A stretch of DNA of 64,000 nt from Stercorarius parasiticus (Eukaryota > Chordata > Aves > Charadriiformes > Stercorariidae), in the NCBI GenBank assembly GCA_013396915.1, contig VWZL01002849.1, forward strand, positions 567,389-631,388, read 5' to 3'. Position 1 is the first letter of the stretch. The number at the start of each line of letters is the position of its first letter. Below are positions 38,986 through 54,000 of this stretch, piece by piece. A program made the position numbers and the translations under genes. The notes beneath the pieces are model-generated. The model searched no databases, was not told where the DNA came from, and saw nothing but the letters and a program-made list of their open reading frames with translations.

Positions 38986-41900
38986 GCAAGAAACTGTTCT
39001 TAGCATAACATTTCTTCTGATAATATAACATAGCTTCAAACAAATAGGATAGGCAGAAGTATGTGTGCTTCTATTAATCTCAGTGTTTGGACAGTTAGTG
39101 GCTACTGCAGTTCAGATGACTGAGCCCATTACTATGGATGGCATCCTCTTTCTAGCCAAACCCCTGAACAGAGTGGAATGGGAACTGTAATATTGTTTGG
39201 ATGGGGGGGGGTTGTGGTTTTCTTTCTTGGTTTTAATTATAACCTAAGATCCATCTTTTCCCATAACTGATATGAAATATAAGGTCTTGATTGGCTTTTC
39301 CAGAGATACAGATAGATTTTCTTGTAGAACCTAGTTCAAGTTGTCTCCAACATATCTGGAGGAAGAATGCATTGTAAATAATGAGTTTATTCTAATCCTC
39401 TATATCTAACTATTAATATATAAAGGGCACTTATACTCCAGAGGGCTAACAATCTTAAACACAGGCAAGAACATGCAAGATGCATGAGACTTTCTTTATT
39501 TTTATGACATTTTTAAAGTCTACGGCACAATGAGAATTTCATTTGGATAAGCTATGTCCCATTTGGTTACACTAATAGGTATTTCATGGACTAAATCTTA
39601 CCTTGTTATGAAATATTTATCTGATGTCAGCGCAGCTTATGCAGAATCAAAGTAAAAGTTGTATTTTTCAACCTTACTCATATGACACAGAGTTGATTTT
39701 GCCTCTGTTGCCATTTGTTTCTCCATTATTCATTGAGTGAAGAAAAATTGGTTGCAGTCCATACGGGAAGAGCCCGTTTATTACACCTTGGCTGTAAGCC
39801 ATTAACCTTCCTGTACTACAGTGCTGCTATATATATTTATATGAGATTTCAGTACATTGCAATCATGTTTATTTGTCTATACAAATAAATGTGAGCATTA
39901 TTTTCTACACCTAGTTGACATGAATGAACCATACTTACAATATCACAATCTCTATTTACATGTGGAATACAGAATACTGCGTATTTATTTATCTTTCAGC
40001 TTCTTCCCTCTGACCACATAGATTTATTACTTTCAGATTAATTTACAGTAGTTATATTTGATTATTCTCTATCTTACTGCTTTTATGAAACATCAATGAA
40101 TTCATATCATCAGTGACAGAGTCACCAACCATCTGAGTTACCTACCATCCTTCCAACTGTAGAGGTCCTTTATTAATTTCTCCTATATTTTGTATTTTAA
40201 ATCTTCTAGTCTTTGCTATTTATTTACCTTATTGGTTCCTTATCCCCAGTGCCACCATATTCTTTCCTATTATATACATTTACTATAAAATTATTCCTAT
40301 GTCTTGTCTTCCTATCCCTCCTTCCAACAATATGACTAACCTTTTCATTAACTTTTTCCACAATTCTTGTCTTCTCAGTAGTTTTTGCCTGCTCACAAAT
40401 GTCAGATCTTCTGTTTAATGTAAAGCCAATAAAGGCAAAATAATTATTTACAGGACTCTAAATTTTGCAGTTAAACCACAGAAATTGCTAAAGGAGTAAT
40501 TCATTATGGATATGAACAGTCAGTATGTGGATTTCAGTTCACTTCCTATATCTGCTTTTGGAATTAGAAGTCATTAATTTTATTTTAATTTTATACTTTT
40601 ATGCTACCCTTCATGAGTTACGGCTATTGTTAAAGTTCCTGCTTACTGTTCTTCTCCAACTGTTAGAATGTTCTCCCAGCTTTGATGCAATTAGCTGTAT
40701 GAAATTGGTACAATTTTCATCCTGGCTCGAACTGCTATGTATACCTGATAATATTTAGCATATAAATCTACATTTATCTATCTATATATAAATATATTTC
40801 TGTATTATATGATGTTAACTGGGACAAAAAAAAAAAAAGTCCTAAAATCAAAGTAGGCTTTAAGAACTTAGAACCTGTCTCAAAAGTTTTGGAAATACTC
40901 TGAACTTTAAAATTTCAAGCATGTCTTCTAGTACTTCTGCTATATCAAATGAAACAGGGGTTTGTAACTGAAAAAGGATGAGACTGTTATTATCAATAGA
41001 GCAAACTACTGGCCCCCAAATGAAATACTGTATGCAATAGGGTAATATAGCAACTGATTAGATGGAATTTCTGGCCAAACTATAAATTAATTGTTTGCAA
41101 CTGATTTTGTCTCCTTAAATCAGTAGTGAAGGAATCCAAGACTGGGCCACCTACAGCACAGGAAAATTTTAACGCAAAATTGCTTCCCTAATGGTCTATA
41201 ACTTGAGCACAAACCTGTATTCTGTCTACAGGATGCCTGAATGTGGAACCCCAATGTCAGAGTTAAACTGGACCTGATAAAATCAAATTACACACAATGA
41301 GATCCTAACTGGCACAAGGTTGAACATGGAGGAATGTGTAGATGCAATCAGAGACATTTGCTCAAACTGCAGGAATCTAATTTAATTTCAGCATAAAATT
41401 CTTTTTAGGAACAGATGAATAAAGGAGGTAAAAAGCTGGCTTTTAATGACTACTATTGACTTCACCAGAGACAGGATTTTATCTCATCCATCATACTGAA
41501 AAAATCATAGCTATTCTGTATGGAGAAAAAAGCCCCAGAGGACAACAGTATTGAACAGCCTAAAAGTTATTTTTTTCTGATCATATTGTAAAATCAAGTC
41601 CAGATGATATGTACACATTACAAAATCTGAGTTAGCAATTAAATTTTACCTTAAGAGCCCAATGTTACTATAAAATCAGAGCAAATCTTAAATCCAAAAA
41701 AAGTTTCTTATCATTTCTTTTTCCAACAGCACATGGGTAGATATTTTCAGATGTTGTCTATTAGAGAAAATCTGTGGGAGATTTTGCATATTTGTATTTT
41801 TAATTACCACAGAGAAATACTTAATGGTTCTGGTTCAACTTTTAAAAAAGGTAAAACACCCTCACAGGCATTACCATGGTTCACTTTTGTAATAAATGCT

Positions 41901-43804
41901 AGATCCTCAAAGTTACCATGGTTTTTAGAGGGTTTCTGACTTAGACATCATGTCTGTGTAGAGCATTTTTTCAAGTTAAAATACTAAATTTGTACTTTTC
42001 ACAAAGTTGTCAAGTATTGAAGGAATATGAAAACTTAGTTGACACTGATTTCGAGGGAACAATGATAATTTACAAGAGCAGAGAATGACATTAAAGATGA
42101 ATCTGTAATGTCACTACTATTTGTCAATTAACATGTCAAATGCTAGTGTCTGAACTATTCCTCTATGTGAGTAGACTTCAGCTTTCCAAGGTTAAGTTTT
42201 GCTACTTATTAGAGTACTCGGTTTTCACAAAGTAATTTTTAAAGGAAAAAGACAAAATCTAAATTAAAATTTTCCTAACAATATGGAACTCAAATGTGAC
42301 AGTTTTACATTGGTTTCTTTCTGTCTGTCAATATAACTGAATAAATAAAAATCTGTTACTGCTTCAAAGCCATTACATTTATCATGCCTCCACTTTTCCC
42401 ACCCTGCAGCTTCCCCATGTAATAGATTTCCAAGTTCTAGTGCATGCAACAACTGCAATACCTCGTTATTTTTAAAAGGTTTCTAATAGCAAGAGCTATT
42501 GAGGTGCTTGACTTTGAGATGTTATTGTTTGATAAATATCCTGAGAGCTTGCAATTACTGCCCTCACAGCGAGCTCTTTTCTGACAGTCCTATTTTTTAA
42601 TTATCTGAAGGGTAAGAACAATAAATACATTTTATATCTGCCATATTTTTGCAATGTATGGCTGCTAAAGCCTTGATGATATAGTCCAAACATCTTAAGC
42701 TAACCTATGTTTCCAAATTTGCTTGAACAGATATTGTTTGAGCACTGAATACATTTTACTGTATTTCTTAAAAAATGCTCAGCTTGCTTCTCTTCAGCAA
42801 CAACGATTCTAACTATCATAAAACTGTTCAAAACTCCTGAATTCTAACAAATACTAGTATTAATGATACTTTGTGCACTACAGACTAAAGATAAACTGTA
42901 ATCAGTTTATATAAATCAACCTAATTGCTTATTGGGCATTCCAGAGATACAAAGTTTTATTTGATATGTTTCTAGGATACAGGGAATCTTGATCTTTTAA
43001 TTGCTCCCTGATGGGTTTAGTATCACACCAGACTTCCATGTTGTGACTGTTGGTTGCAGTCTTATTATGCACGACCTCCTCATGCAGTGGCCAACCTGCT
43101 TCTGTCTACATGCCACAGTACTTAACACTAATATATGAAGCACTGAAACAATATGTGTTGAAAGAGGTAATAGAAACGTGGGGAAAAAAAGCACAGTACC
43201 AAAACAGGAGAGAAAGTTACAAGTTTGGGTTTCAAAGGGAAGCAGAGAGAGGCAGATAAGTTTTGTCAAGACACAGAAAGGTATCAGATAGTGACTAAAT
43301 GATTTTTTAGGAGTCACCTACCATTTTCTGTTCACTGCTGATACCTCATGATTCTGCAGTTACTTACAGCATGAAGAGATTGCAGGGAATATTATGAAAT
43401 TTGAAAGAATGGAGTGTGTATTCATTGGCTGTGTTAAGGGTAAGGGTAAGAGACACCTAAGAATAAAATAATATTTGAAGGATATTTATGTCTAAATCTT
43501 GGAGGAATTATTCAGAGTCATACGCAGGAGTGGGAAGCAGGAAAGAAATCTGTGCAACTGACTTAGAAGGGAATCTACCACTAACTACTCTGACAGAACT
43601 ACTCTGCACTGAAGAGCAGTCTTATGAAGTTTAGACAAAAAACAGGGAAAACCACTACAAAGATGTAGGATTGATCCAGGAAGAAAGGCCCCCTTTTTTT
43701 CAGTTTATATGAATAACTTTCCTAAGTTTCAATAGGTTTGGATGGAGAAATAGTTACCAGAAAACAACAGGCTGAAAAGAGGAAAAATACATGCTGAGTA
43801 GGGA
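38986..43804. other. Gene-free AT-rich sequence
   Basis: No gene is supported. There is a G9 run at 39203-39211 and an AT-rich (ATCT/ATAT)n patch near 40767-40800. Frames such as 42997-43317 (-), 106 codons, and 40525-40758 (+), 77 codons, are hydrophobic or mixed, have no recognisable domain and stand alone. Confidence 0.6.
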
Positions 43805-44285
43805 GTGTGTACAAGCTCACGGACAAGATCTGGAAACCAGGAGTCCTGCCGGATCTGCAACAATTGATAAAGTCAGGACACCACGAGTTTGCTGAATCTG
43901 TACAAGGCCACTAGAACACACTTGGCATCACCAAGAGATTGTGTACCTTGAGCCACATCCAACATTGCAATGGCTGCTTTGTGCAGAGGAAGACTATAGG
44001 ATTACATAAACACCTCCCTCTGAAGGACTGGCCAAACTCCCGCCTAAAAGCCAAGTGACATCAGTACGTCCCCCTGCTCCAAAGGAAACAGCTGGGCTTG
44101 GTCTCCGACTGTAGCTACAGCTGGGTAACTATAAAGGGAAGGGAGAGCGAATAAGTGAGTGTACGTGTGAATACTTACCTTTTATTAATAATAGCAGCTT
44201 GATTGCGTTAATAATAACAATTTAATGAATAAAATGCTTCATAGAAAGGCTTCAGAAACTGTGATGTATGTCTTCCCCTGACTCA
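43805..44285 (+). mobile_element. Possible old LTR-like segment, unproven
   Basis: This is a GC-richer segment (about 43850-44150) followed by a TATA-like AACTATAAAGGG near 44130-44141 and, about 95 bases later, an AATAAA at about 44229, in an AT-rich leader. That arrangement of GC-richer U3, TATA, short R and polyadenylation signal is what an LTR looks like. I could not fix TG...CA ends or a target duplication, and no internal viral sequence is adjacent. A promoter-like unique sequence is the alternative. Confidence 0.35.
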
Positions 44286-47200
44286 ATCCCCCATTAGAGA
44301 AAAAACAATTTGTAGTTGTCCTGATACAAAGAAAAATAAGAGAAGGCTTTTATATAGAGTATTTGCAGCAAAAGCACAGTTCAGTAAAAAGTGGAAAAGG
44401 AAGACTTTGCAGTGATACTTCAATTAGCAGAGAGTCATTATAAACACGTCTAACCTTTCAAATACACTGCCTTCAGTTCAGTGCATCTCATGTCATTACA
44501 TTGAAGACCATTAGTACATCTTTGGTACTCAACATGTCAGAGAGTCAATGTTGGCCAACTGACAAGAGTATACAGCTGGCTTGTTTCCAACTCTAACCCC
44601 AGGCATCAAAGTATTTGTGAAAAGTTAAGTCTCTTAGGCTTTCCATGTTTAATGTTTACAGAAAGGGAATGAAGCAAACAACTTGGACTTCCTTTGTAAA
44701 AATCTTTGATGAAAATGTTTATAAGCATTTAATGTTACCATTTCTTTTCCAAACTACAAAGAAAATTACAACCAACATCCCATCTTCTTGTCTGAGAATC
44801 CCCATCCAGAGAGATAAAAGAAATTATTCCCTCCAGATCTAGCTCACAGGGAAAGGACCATTTCCTTTATGAGCAGAAGTTTCAGAATGGCAATGAATAA
44901 TTAAAGAAGCATCATACTCTGGACTCTGCTAAAGTAACACTTTGATTGCACTTTCTCCAATTAAATCTTTTTAGACTTCAAGTCAGATATTTTGGTACTA
45001 TAAAATTTAGCTTTGTTATTTAGCTTTTCTATGCATTTTCAATAATGCACATCAGAACTGTTTAAGAAGACAATAATAAAAAGCACTAAACATAAATATA
45101 CGTAAAGTTAAAGGTGGAAAAGGGAAAGGTTGTTTGTTGGCAGCATATTTAAATAAGCTATATTACATATTTATTTTTCCTGTATGCGATTCACTTTTTA
45201 TATATCTTCAAAGCAATTTTATTGACATGTCTCTTCCACTTTGCATTTTCTGGAGAAGATTTGCATGTTGTGATATAAAATTCTTTCCTATGATATTTCC
45301 TTCCCTTTCCAGTAATTTTCTCTCATATTTTATGTTGCATATCAGGTTTGCCCCTTCCTGGCATGTTTATATTACCATTGTATAATTTCTCAGAGATCTT
45401 TTCTTTCCTGCGCCTCTATTGACATTTTCTTTCTTTAGACGAGTTCACTGTAGTTAACAGCTTATTATATTGTTCTGTAATTTAAATCAATAATCTTATT
45501 ACTGCTTGGTCTGAACACCCAGAAGTCTTCAAATCCTGGAAACTGACCACTATCTACAGAAGCCGCTGAGAAAAGCTCAACATGTTGGGTGGCTCAGTTC
45601 TTCCAAGGCTAAGCAGCAGCTCAGCCTGGGTCTGAAGAACGTTAAGTACAAAAAGGGTAATTTTGGTATCCAACTGCTACCAGAATCCTTTCTATAGACC
45701 TTGCATTAGCAGGCTTCCCCTAGTTCACACAGCAATCCCTGTGGCAATGCAAAAACTTAAATTAACTTATCAAAAATATCTCACACCTGTATGATCACTC
45801 TTCATAATCTCTAAGCGTCCAAGATTCTAGACCTTGCTATATTCTGAATATCTGGGTCTAACTGGCACCTCCTATGCATGGCTGCATTTCATTGACACTT
45901 GGAAGCTACTGCAGACTACAGTCAATTTTTCTTGCCAGAACAATTTCCTTACATTTAATATGTAAACTGCAGCTAGTTATTCTTTGTACTTTATAAAATT
46001 TGCAAGGTCCTATCAGTACTTAGAGACCTCAGGTGATGGGCACTTTACTTGCACACTCTAAAAGACAGTTAAGGACAAATGTTGTATTATATAATCTGAG
46101 AATTCAAACTGTTGAAAAAAGGCTGTATTATTATTTCCATTTTACACATGCAAATGTAGAGCAAAAATATTTTAGGAAACTCATTCATAAAGGAACCTAG
46201 TTGTCCAGCTTGGGGCAGTGTTCTCTGGAAGTGCTTTAATTTAGAAGAAACCTCTAGATACAGAAGCAAAATTAGGTACTGGTACCCAGATGTAAAATAT
46301 GTAACTCAAGATAGACACCTTATTCAAGCATATCACTCTTTAATGGTCAGTCTATAGTAAAAAAGAAAGAGGCAGTAAAGAGTCAATCACCCTTTAAGTG
46401 GCTAAATCGCATTTGGGGACAGGGACAGGACACTGTCTGAGAATACTAGCTTATTTCTGTTTACTAACGCAGAGAAGCTGCCTCATTTCTTATTGATGCA
46501 TTTAGGGTGGGATTAGCTCCACATTCAGACTGATGAAAGCCACCGTCCGTATTCAGTTTAGCCAATACACACAAGAGCTATTCATTAATCTTAAAGTAGC
46601 CACCTACCTTGGTTCACCTGAATAGCTTTCTATATTCTACTGACTGTACTGACTAGTTCTCCATTGACTTATACCAGGGTCTTAGACACTAAGAAACTGA
46701 CACCTACATGTAAAACAGCTAAATTTAACAGTTAATCTGGAGTTGAATCCTATCCTTAGCAGGTATTTCTGAAGACTTCGGTCAAATTAACTTGCTTAAC
46801 TGAATACAGGAACACAAGAAAATGGGATTAAAATTGAGCATTAGACCATCAAATCCCCTACAGATATTTAGGCAAGACTGATACGTGAACACCTGCATTT
46901 CACACTCTCTTTTCTCAACAGTAATAAACATTTCACAGAACCTCATCAGAAATTTTAGAGATAAAAATATGCTTTGAACATACCAAAGCTCGGAGCAGTA
47001 TCCAGATCTCAAGTTCAAGACTAGTTTCTTAATAAGAATAGCCATTCCTTCTCCCTGGGAGAAATAATAACTTTTTCTAGCTCAGTATACAACTAATGAA
47101 AAATCTGAAAGATACAGATACAAAATATTTTGTTTGAAATAGCTTATGATGTCTAACATTGCCAGACTACATGAAAAAAAAATCACTTTTGGCCTGTAGT

Positions 47201-50200
47201 GCATAACAATTTTGTGCATGTGCTAGAACTGAGGCATCTGAGTGACTCACTCCTTCCATTTGAAGAAAGCTCAGATACAGAATGATTTTCTCAAATTGGC
47301 TTGTCAAATTGGCAGTATAATTCTAAACACAACAAAAGACTGCTGACTCAGTTTCCCATATGCTGTTTATTTTCAGGTAAGAGCTGGTCAGTGTCCTGTT
47401 ATTTTTAAATATTTTATTACCATTCCCTAGATCACTGGTAGATTGGTATTTCTATAAGATTTTTGTGTTAATCTTCATTTCCTATGCTGAACTACAAAAT
47501 TTTTCCACCTTCAATTCCTTCCTTCTGTCTCAGGGAAACCCTTGAAAGACGGTCAGAAAAATATGTCACAGAGGTAACAGCTTATAGAAACCTGCACTAA
47601 TGAATGGCAAAGGACTGCTGTGCAGCTGAGGAGAAGGTGAAAGCTTTATAAAAAATTGCTTGCAAAAACTAAAAATACTTTTTCACCCTCTGTAAAGTAT
47701 ACAAATTAATAATAATGGAATGGACAGGATTACAAAAATAATGTAGCTGACAGCAATTAAATTATGCCTAAGAAAGGACTTCCGTTGTTGTTAATGTTGC
47801 CATAATGTAAACCATAGTAAGGTTTCATGTGTTTTTAAATCAATCCTTAGAAGGTTTATTTAACCTACATCTTCTGTCAATATACCACTTTTTCATTATC
47901 CTTTGTACTGTCACCCTATACAGTATCACAGAATTCTGTTAAGTTCTATAGAAGTTTCTATTCTTGCCCACCATTAACAGAGTCACCTTCTGGGGTTTTT
48001 GTTCTCTCTTTTTTTTCTTTAAATAAAGGAAAAGACAAAATTTTCTGATTTTGAATGTTCAGATACACTGATCAGGAACTCTATTATACGGAAGACATGT
48101 AACAAGCCGCTGCCTGAAATTAGCCCTTTGCTGCGAAGTCTAGTAAAAGCAGCTAGAAAGTAAGACGTTGTCAGGAACACTGACTAGTCTTTGCTTGAAA
48201 AGAAGAAAAAAGTAAGTTCCCTCATTCTACCACAGTGTTTCTTCACCTACAGAGGATACAACGGTTCTTTAGCTATGATGCTATATGGTTGATGCTTTTA
48301 ACTGTCAGTCACTTCCTTTCACTGTGAAGTCTAATCCTCAGATTTACCTTGCTTATGATTTTTTTTCCAGAACCCTGTTCTTCCATGCTACTTTCTAACT
48401 CCGTAACAGGTTTGCCACTCAGCTCACAAAATTATCTAGTTCTCACTTTCTTCAAATTAAAGTCAAAGTAAATGGTCTAATAAACAATACATGTAATTTA
48501 TCAGTTAATGTAATCCTACTTATGATCAGTAAAACTGGTTGGAGTAATGATACCAAGATAATTAATTTGTTACATTTTTTGGTTCTAGCAAAAATTAATC
48601 TGGAATCACAAGTGGGAAAAAACCACACTGGCTAATAACCATTGAACATGCAGTGGGCTGGGGTTTTTTGGTGTGTGTGTTTCTTTAATGCAGCATTTGG
48701 CATTTGCTATAACTTTCTCAAGCTAATTTCCATACTCTTTTGAACAACTTTACTTGTGATTGGTTATTTATTGAATCATTTCATCCTGCTCTCTCTTGTT
48801 GCCTGTTATTTTCCTTTTCTACCCTGTAACTGGCAATAACCTGCAGTCTCAAACAAATCTCATACATCCTTTTTTGATTCATTGGGATAGGGAGGTAGGG
48901 TGCAAGGAGTGATGAAAACAGTACAGGAGAGACAACGCTCATGTATATTGTTTATCAGTATGCTGTCTATGTTTTGTGCTTGCTCTCTTTTCTTGTCAGT
49001 TCAAGATTTTGGAGATTATTTTTAATGTTTATATCTTCACATGAAATTACAACCTAGGAATAACTAGTGAAGGCAATCGAGATCCATTGTTGGATTCATT
49101 TCAAAACTCCTCTTTCCCCGAGGGATATCTGATTTGTATATTATAGCAAAAGAGGTCTGCTTTGAAATTCATGTCTGGATGGAATTTAGTCAGCTCTGCA
49201 AGATCTATTGGATTTACTTGACTTTGGAGTGGAAGTAGGATATTTTAGGGTTGGGTTGTTTTGGTTTTTTAAAAAAAATATTGAGGCAGAGGAAGGAAGT
49301 AACTTTTATTGTTGGTAAGTCATCCTTGAAAAAGAAAATTTAGCAATGGTGTCTACAGCTGCATGATATTTAAAATATGGTCACAGAATATGAACCAGAT
49401 AAATGTTTAAAATAATATAAATTAAATTAGTATCCAAAGAGCTGTCCCTATTTTTGAAATACCACTCAAATCAGAAGTCAAAGAAGAAAAAAAGTATTCA
49501 TACATTTTTTTTCCTTTTACACAGATGTTTCCCCTTTAAATTGAATTTGATTATCTCGGAAAACTTTTATAGTCACAAGATGCAAGGGTTAGCTTTGAAA
49601 CTTTTCTTGATTGAAGAGTGTTGAGGAACACAAAGATCACCAATGTGATGTACTGAAGTGCTAGCTATTGTCATAAAATTATATCATACAAAGAAAAAAG
49701 TAATGCAAATACTCATTTTGCCTCTAAAACACTACCCTTTTCTTCCTACTCTTGTCACCACAATGAAAGCTATGAAGTAAGCTAACTGCTGGTAGGAGGT
49801 GCTATAACTCTGTATGGTAACTCAGCACTCAGGACTGGGCCCTCATACGCAAACCGTACTATCTTTACACAGGCATGGGGTTACCAACAACCAGTGACTT
49901 GATGGTATTGTGACCCATTTTTATCTAGATCAATATTAGCTCAGGTTTGTCTACCTGTGTTTTGACTGTAACTTCTAATAAAGTATTGATGTACCTTGTC
50001 CATCTGGCAGAATACTACTGTGGACTTTCTATCTAGGGATATATCTATAAAGGGATAAGTGCAACTGTTTGCTTTTTCCAAAATTTGCAGGAAGAGCTGG
50101 ACACCGTCTCCCCCCTCCATACACACACACACACGCACTGGTGACCATCTTTCTGTTTCTGCTTCTTAAGCTAAATATTATTTGTCTAAATGGATGCAAC

Positions 50201-50892
50201 ACTCAAAACAAACTAAAAGCTCAATGTGTTTATTTGTGGAGATAAAGAACCGTAAGAAATACTGCAGCATAGGCTTTCCCATTTATTATTTCTTTTCCCT
50301 GCCATATTTACTCAGTTCTAGGATTAATTTTGGGCCTCTGTAAAGTGCATAGTAATCCTAGATGTGAGCAACATAGAATCTAGTTATTTTCCTTTGTCAT
50401 CACCAGAATAAGTACAGCATGGCAAGAAATAGCAAAGCAATTTCAAGTCCCAAATGTGGCTTTTTTTCATTTTTGTTTGTTTATTTATTTTTAATGTTAG
50501 TGTAATATAAACCCGGAAAAAATAAATTAACTCCATTTGGAAAAGCAACCTCCCAGAAGACACAAGTTTATGTGCAGCTTAGATTTTAAATTGAACCTTT
50601 AACGATGGATGTGGGGGATTAGCCATGAGCTTAGTGATGTAATGGGTTCCTGGGAGGCATATTTTCTTGGAATGATTGCAGGTTTTCCTATCTCTAAATG
50701 CTTTGTCATCAAGTCAGAAGACATAGATATTATCTATATGAATATATATACATTAGCCCACTACCAAGAACGAGAAAAAATGTTACAGATAAAAATTATG
50801 TTTTCCAGTAAATTAAAAGTATATGTTGAAAGAACATCACTGAAAGATTTCAGCTTTCATTTGAGTATTGTTTCTGGACTTTATTTGATATT
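44286..50892. other. Gene-free AT-rich sequence
   Basis: No gene is supported over about 6.6 kb. Frames do not exceed about 90 codons (for example 46782-47045 - and 45134-45385 +), and none has a recognisable domain. A short (AC)n array is at about 50120-50134. The frame at 50609-50896 (+), 95 codons, runs into the CR1 end at 50893 and is chance-like. Confidence 0.6.
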
Positions 50893-51022
50893 ATAGAATT
50901 ACAGAGAGACTGAATAATTCAGGCTGGAAGGGACCTCAGGAGGTCTCTTGCCCAACCTCCTGCTCAAAGGAAGGTCACCTGTGGGGTCACCAGGCTGCTC
51001 AGGACTTTATCCGTGTGTTCAT
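50893..51022 (-). mobile_element. CR1 LINE 3' end, diverged
   Basis: On the plus strand it reads ATAGAATTACAGAG, then CAGGCTGGAAGGGACCTCAG, CCCAACCTCCTGCTCAAAG and GGTCACCAGGCTGCTCAGGA. That is the reverse complement of a CR1 3' UTR. The terminal octamers have decayed. It covers only the 3' UTR. The right-hand limit is approximate. Confidence 0.9.
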
Positions 51023-54000
51023 ATAGTCATAACTTCCCCCTTCCTCCACAATGGCTACAAGGCCTGAAGGCAAGCAGTTGAAAATACAGATTTGAAATAA
51101 AAGCCCTTAATTCTTTCAGTCCATAACCCGTGTTTTAATTAAAACTGTTTAAATTTAAAATGATTATTTCACTGAAATAGAGCGTCACTTTTATAGTTCC
51201 TAATCTTGCATGACCTAAGCACAGTAACCTTGATTTACAATGCCATAAGCTGATATTTAAGCAGGCAATGTTCATTCATTAAACACCCATTTTAAATTCC
51301 TCTGTAATAAGCAATTAGCTTGCCAAAGTCTTATACAATGTCATATATTTAGGCCACTGACATACAAAATTCCCCTGTAGCCCAGAAGAAAAAATTGTTT
51401 GACACTGAGCATACAAGTTTCTCAAAAGATTGGCCTTTGCAATATAAAGCTTAACCCCTGTGAGCCATACTAAGGAACACGCAATGCTCCCTTTGTACAG
51501 GGCTTTTATTAATGTCTTGTGACTGAGAAGTGAGCAGTACTGAAGGGCAAGTACAGAAGCAGAACCTCAAGAAAAACACAGGTTTTTCTGTTCCTACGTC
51601 TCTGAGCGCTTTAACCTGGCTTCTGGGTCAGATTTCTGGCTCGCAATTTGAATAAAAGATACATTTCATAGGGACTTTTGGCAACTGAGATTTTTAAGCA
51701 AGCGCATGTGCACGATCCTGTCTTCCCGCACATTATCAGCATATAGATCATATTTGCATTGGTACAAAATAGAAAGTCCAATGCAATCCAACTGGCAACA
51801 GCAATCCTAGAAACTGTATGACATGACCTCAAGTGAGGTCAGAGCAGGAGTGAATTTCAAGCTGCACCTTAAAATAGCCTGACTTCAGGTCAAACAAGAG
51901 TGATGATTAGTTTGACTGCATCTCATAAAGAAATTAACAGCTTTCCAGGCATATCCTGTGTATTCCTCTGCTGAGTCCTGAAGAATTTTTACTACAGAGA
52001 CAAAAAGAGATGCAGATTTCAGGGAGGAACTCAGGCACTGGCCCTTTTAATCTCTGTTAGTATTTCTATTTTACTATCTCCCAAGGCATAATAATGGCTT
52101 TCAGCCTAGGTATGAAATTCATACCAGCGTATGGACTCATATCACCAAGAAGTGATGCATTTACCACTCCCATTTCTATAAAGAAACACAATGCTGCATG
52201 GGAATCTCCAAAGGAGACATGCAATTGGAAAATCTGTGAGACACGCTTTAATGTAAATTGTTCTGGTTAGCAGAAATGGGGACTTTTATGAAGGCAAAAC
52301 TAAAAATAATTTGTCAGCCTTTAAAACAGAAGTACACGCCCTACACAAACTGTCACAAAAACGTAGGGTCTAGTGCCCATAGAGTTGCAAAGAAAAGGAA
52401 GCTTTCTACGGCAGAACTGAATCACCAGACTGTAATCCAATTTCCTTTACACTGAAAACAAACCTGGTATTTTGCGACCTCTTTGACTTTGCAGATCAAA
52501 GCACAGATTAACAAACCATTTCCATATTTTCTTTCTGACTCTGTAGTCCTGATACAAAGGCATTGTTATGACTCCAAAACCTTTCTCATCTCAAGTGCTC
52601 CCCAGCCTATCTCAAGGGAAACTGGTTTATAATAGAAAAATGACAGTTCTTCCTGGGAGTAAAAATAAAATAATTAGACTGGCAATTCCTAGGAATTACA
52701 GTCATGAAAAAAAGAAGAGAAAAAAAAGGGGGAAAAAAAAAAGAAAGAAAAAGAAAAGACTGCAGGATGAAATAGAAACCATAGCTTTAGATATACCAGC
52801 CAGCACAAAAGTGTCAGCTTCTCCCTGTTTTTGTATTTTACTACACAAATAGGTGAACTTCTTTTTCTTGTCCTACTTTCCACTATGCGTTACTGTAACA
52901 TGTACAAAACTCCTCAGTAAATCCTGTATACACAGTAGCCTGAAGAAATTCTTATCGAGCTAAGTGTAAAAGGTGACGTTTTCAAGTCCTGGATGAGCCA
53001 CTCACACGGAAGAGCTCTACAGAACAATCTACAAGAAGAAATAAAGCAGTCAGGGTCAGAGTTTATATACTCTTTTTTTGTCCCTTCCCACTGTAATGAG
53101 CGTGCAATAGTTCTATCTCAGTTAACCTTGTCTTATTTTAGCTAGACTTGATCTGACCCAAAAAAACAGTGACTTTTTTTCATAGACAAGATAAGGCCCT
53201 GTGACCTAGCCGTGAGAAAGCAAAGAGCGGAAGCACTGCAGGACCATTTCTGAAAGCACAAAGAAATAGCAGTGCGTGCCTCGGGATGTTTGTGCAGCAG
53301 TTCAGCATGCAAGAGCCACCCATGACCTTGGGCTCCAACTCGAGGCAGTTACTAGATGGAGTGGTACCTCCTCTCAGGTGCGCTTCTACAGACATCGTCC
53401 CTCCCATCGCAGCTGGGCTGACATTGCAACTGCCTGATCCCTCCTGTTGTAGAGGCTCAGACCTCTTACCCTGCAGATCCTCCTGCTATGTCCCTGCCCT
53501 ATCCTCATCCTGCTCTCAGGTGTGCCACCTCCTCCACACATCCTGACACTCACATCTATTATCATCATTTTTCACATGCTTTCACACCAACTCCTGAAAA
53601 CGAAAAACATAAACCTCACACACAAACTCTTCTGCTGTTTTTTGGGGGGGTTTCCATATTCTGGAAGAAACTATACCAAAATGACAGTCTTTGCTTTTCC
53701 TAAACATGTACAGTTATACAATGTATAGCTACTATCCAAATAAATTGATAAATCAAGGTTATTATTATGACCAATGGACCCTACTTCTGATCCTCAAATC
53801 CTGAAATGTATGTCAACCTAAGTGTACAGTGGACACTTACTTAAAGGATACTGTGAGGCTCAGTAGAATCAGTAGAATTTCTAGTATTCAGGAACTTTCC
53901 ATGTTTTAAACTATGAAAATGTCAAACTCTCCAGGCTAAAAGCAAACTCTCCATCAACATACAGATAAGGGAATCAATAACAATTATTGAACACATTTAA

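Noticed and set aside
43435..43451. TTAAGGGTAAGGGTAAG, resembling a telomeric repeat
   Set aside because: The unit is TAAGGG with only two to three copies, not TTAGGG. It is too short to be an interstitial telomere.
47925..47938. ATCACAGAATTC, resembling a CR1 3' octamer
   Set aside because: A single partial octamer with no 3' UTR similarity beyond it; a chance match.
52568..52852. Lys/Arg-rich 94-codon frame
   Set aside because: Its basic stretch is the translated A/G tract at 52706-52759.
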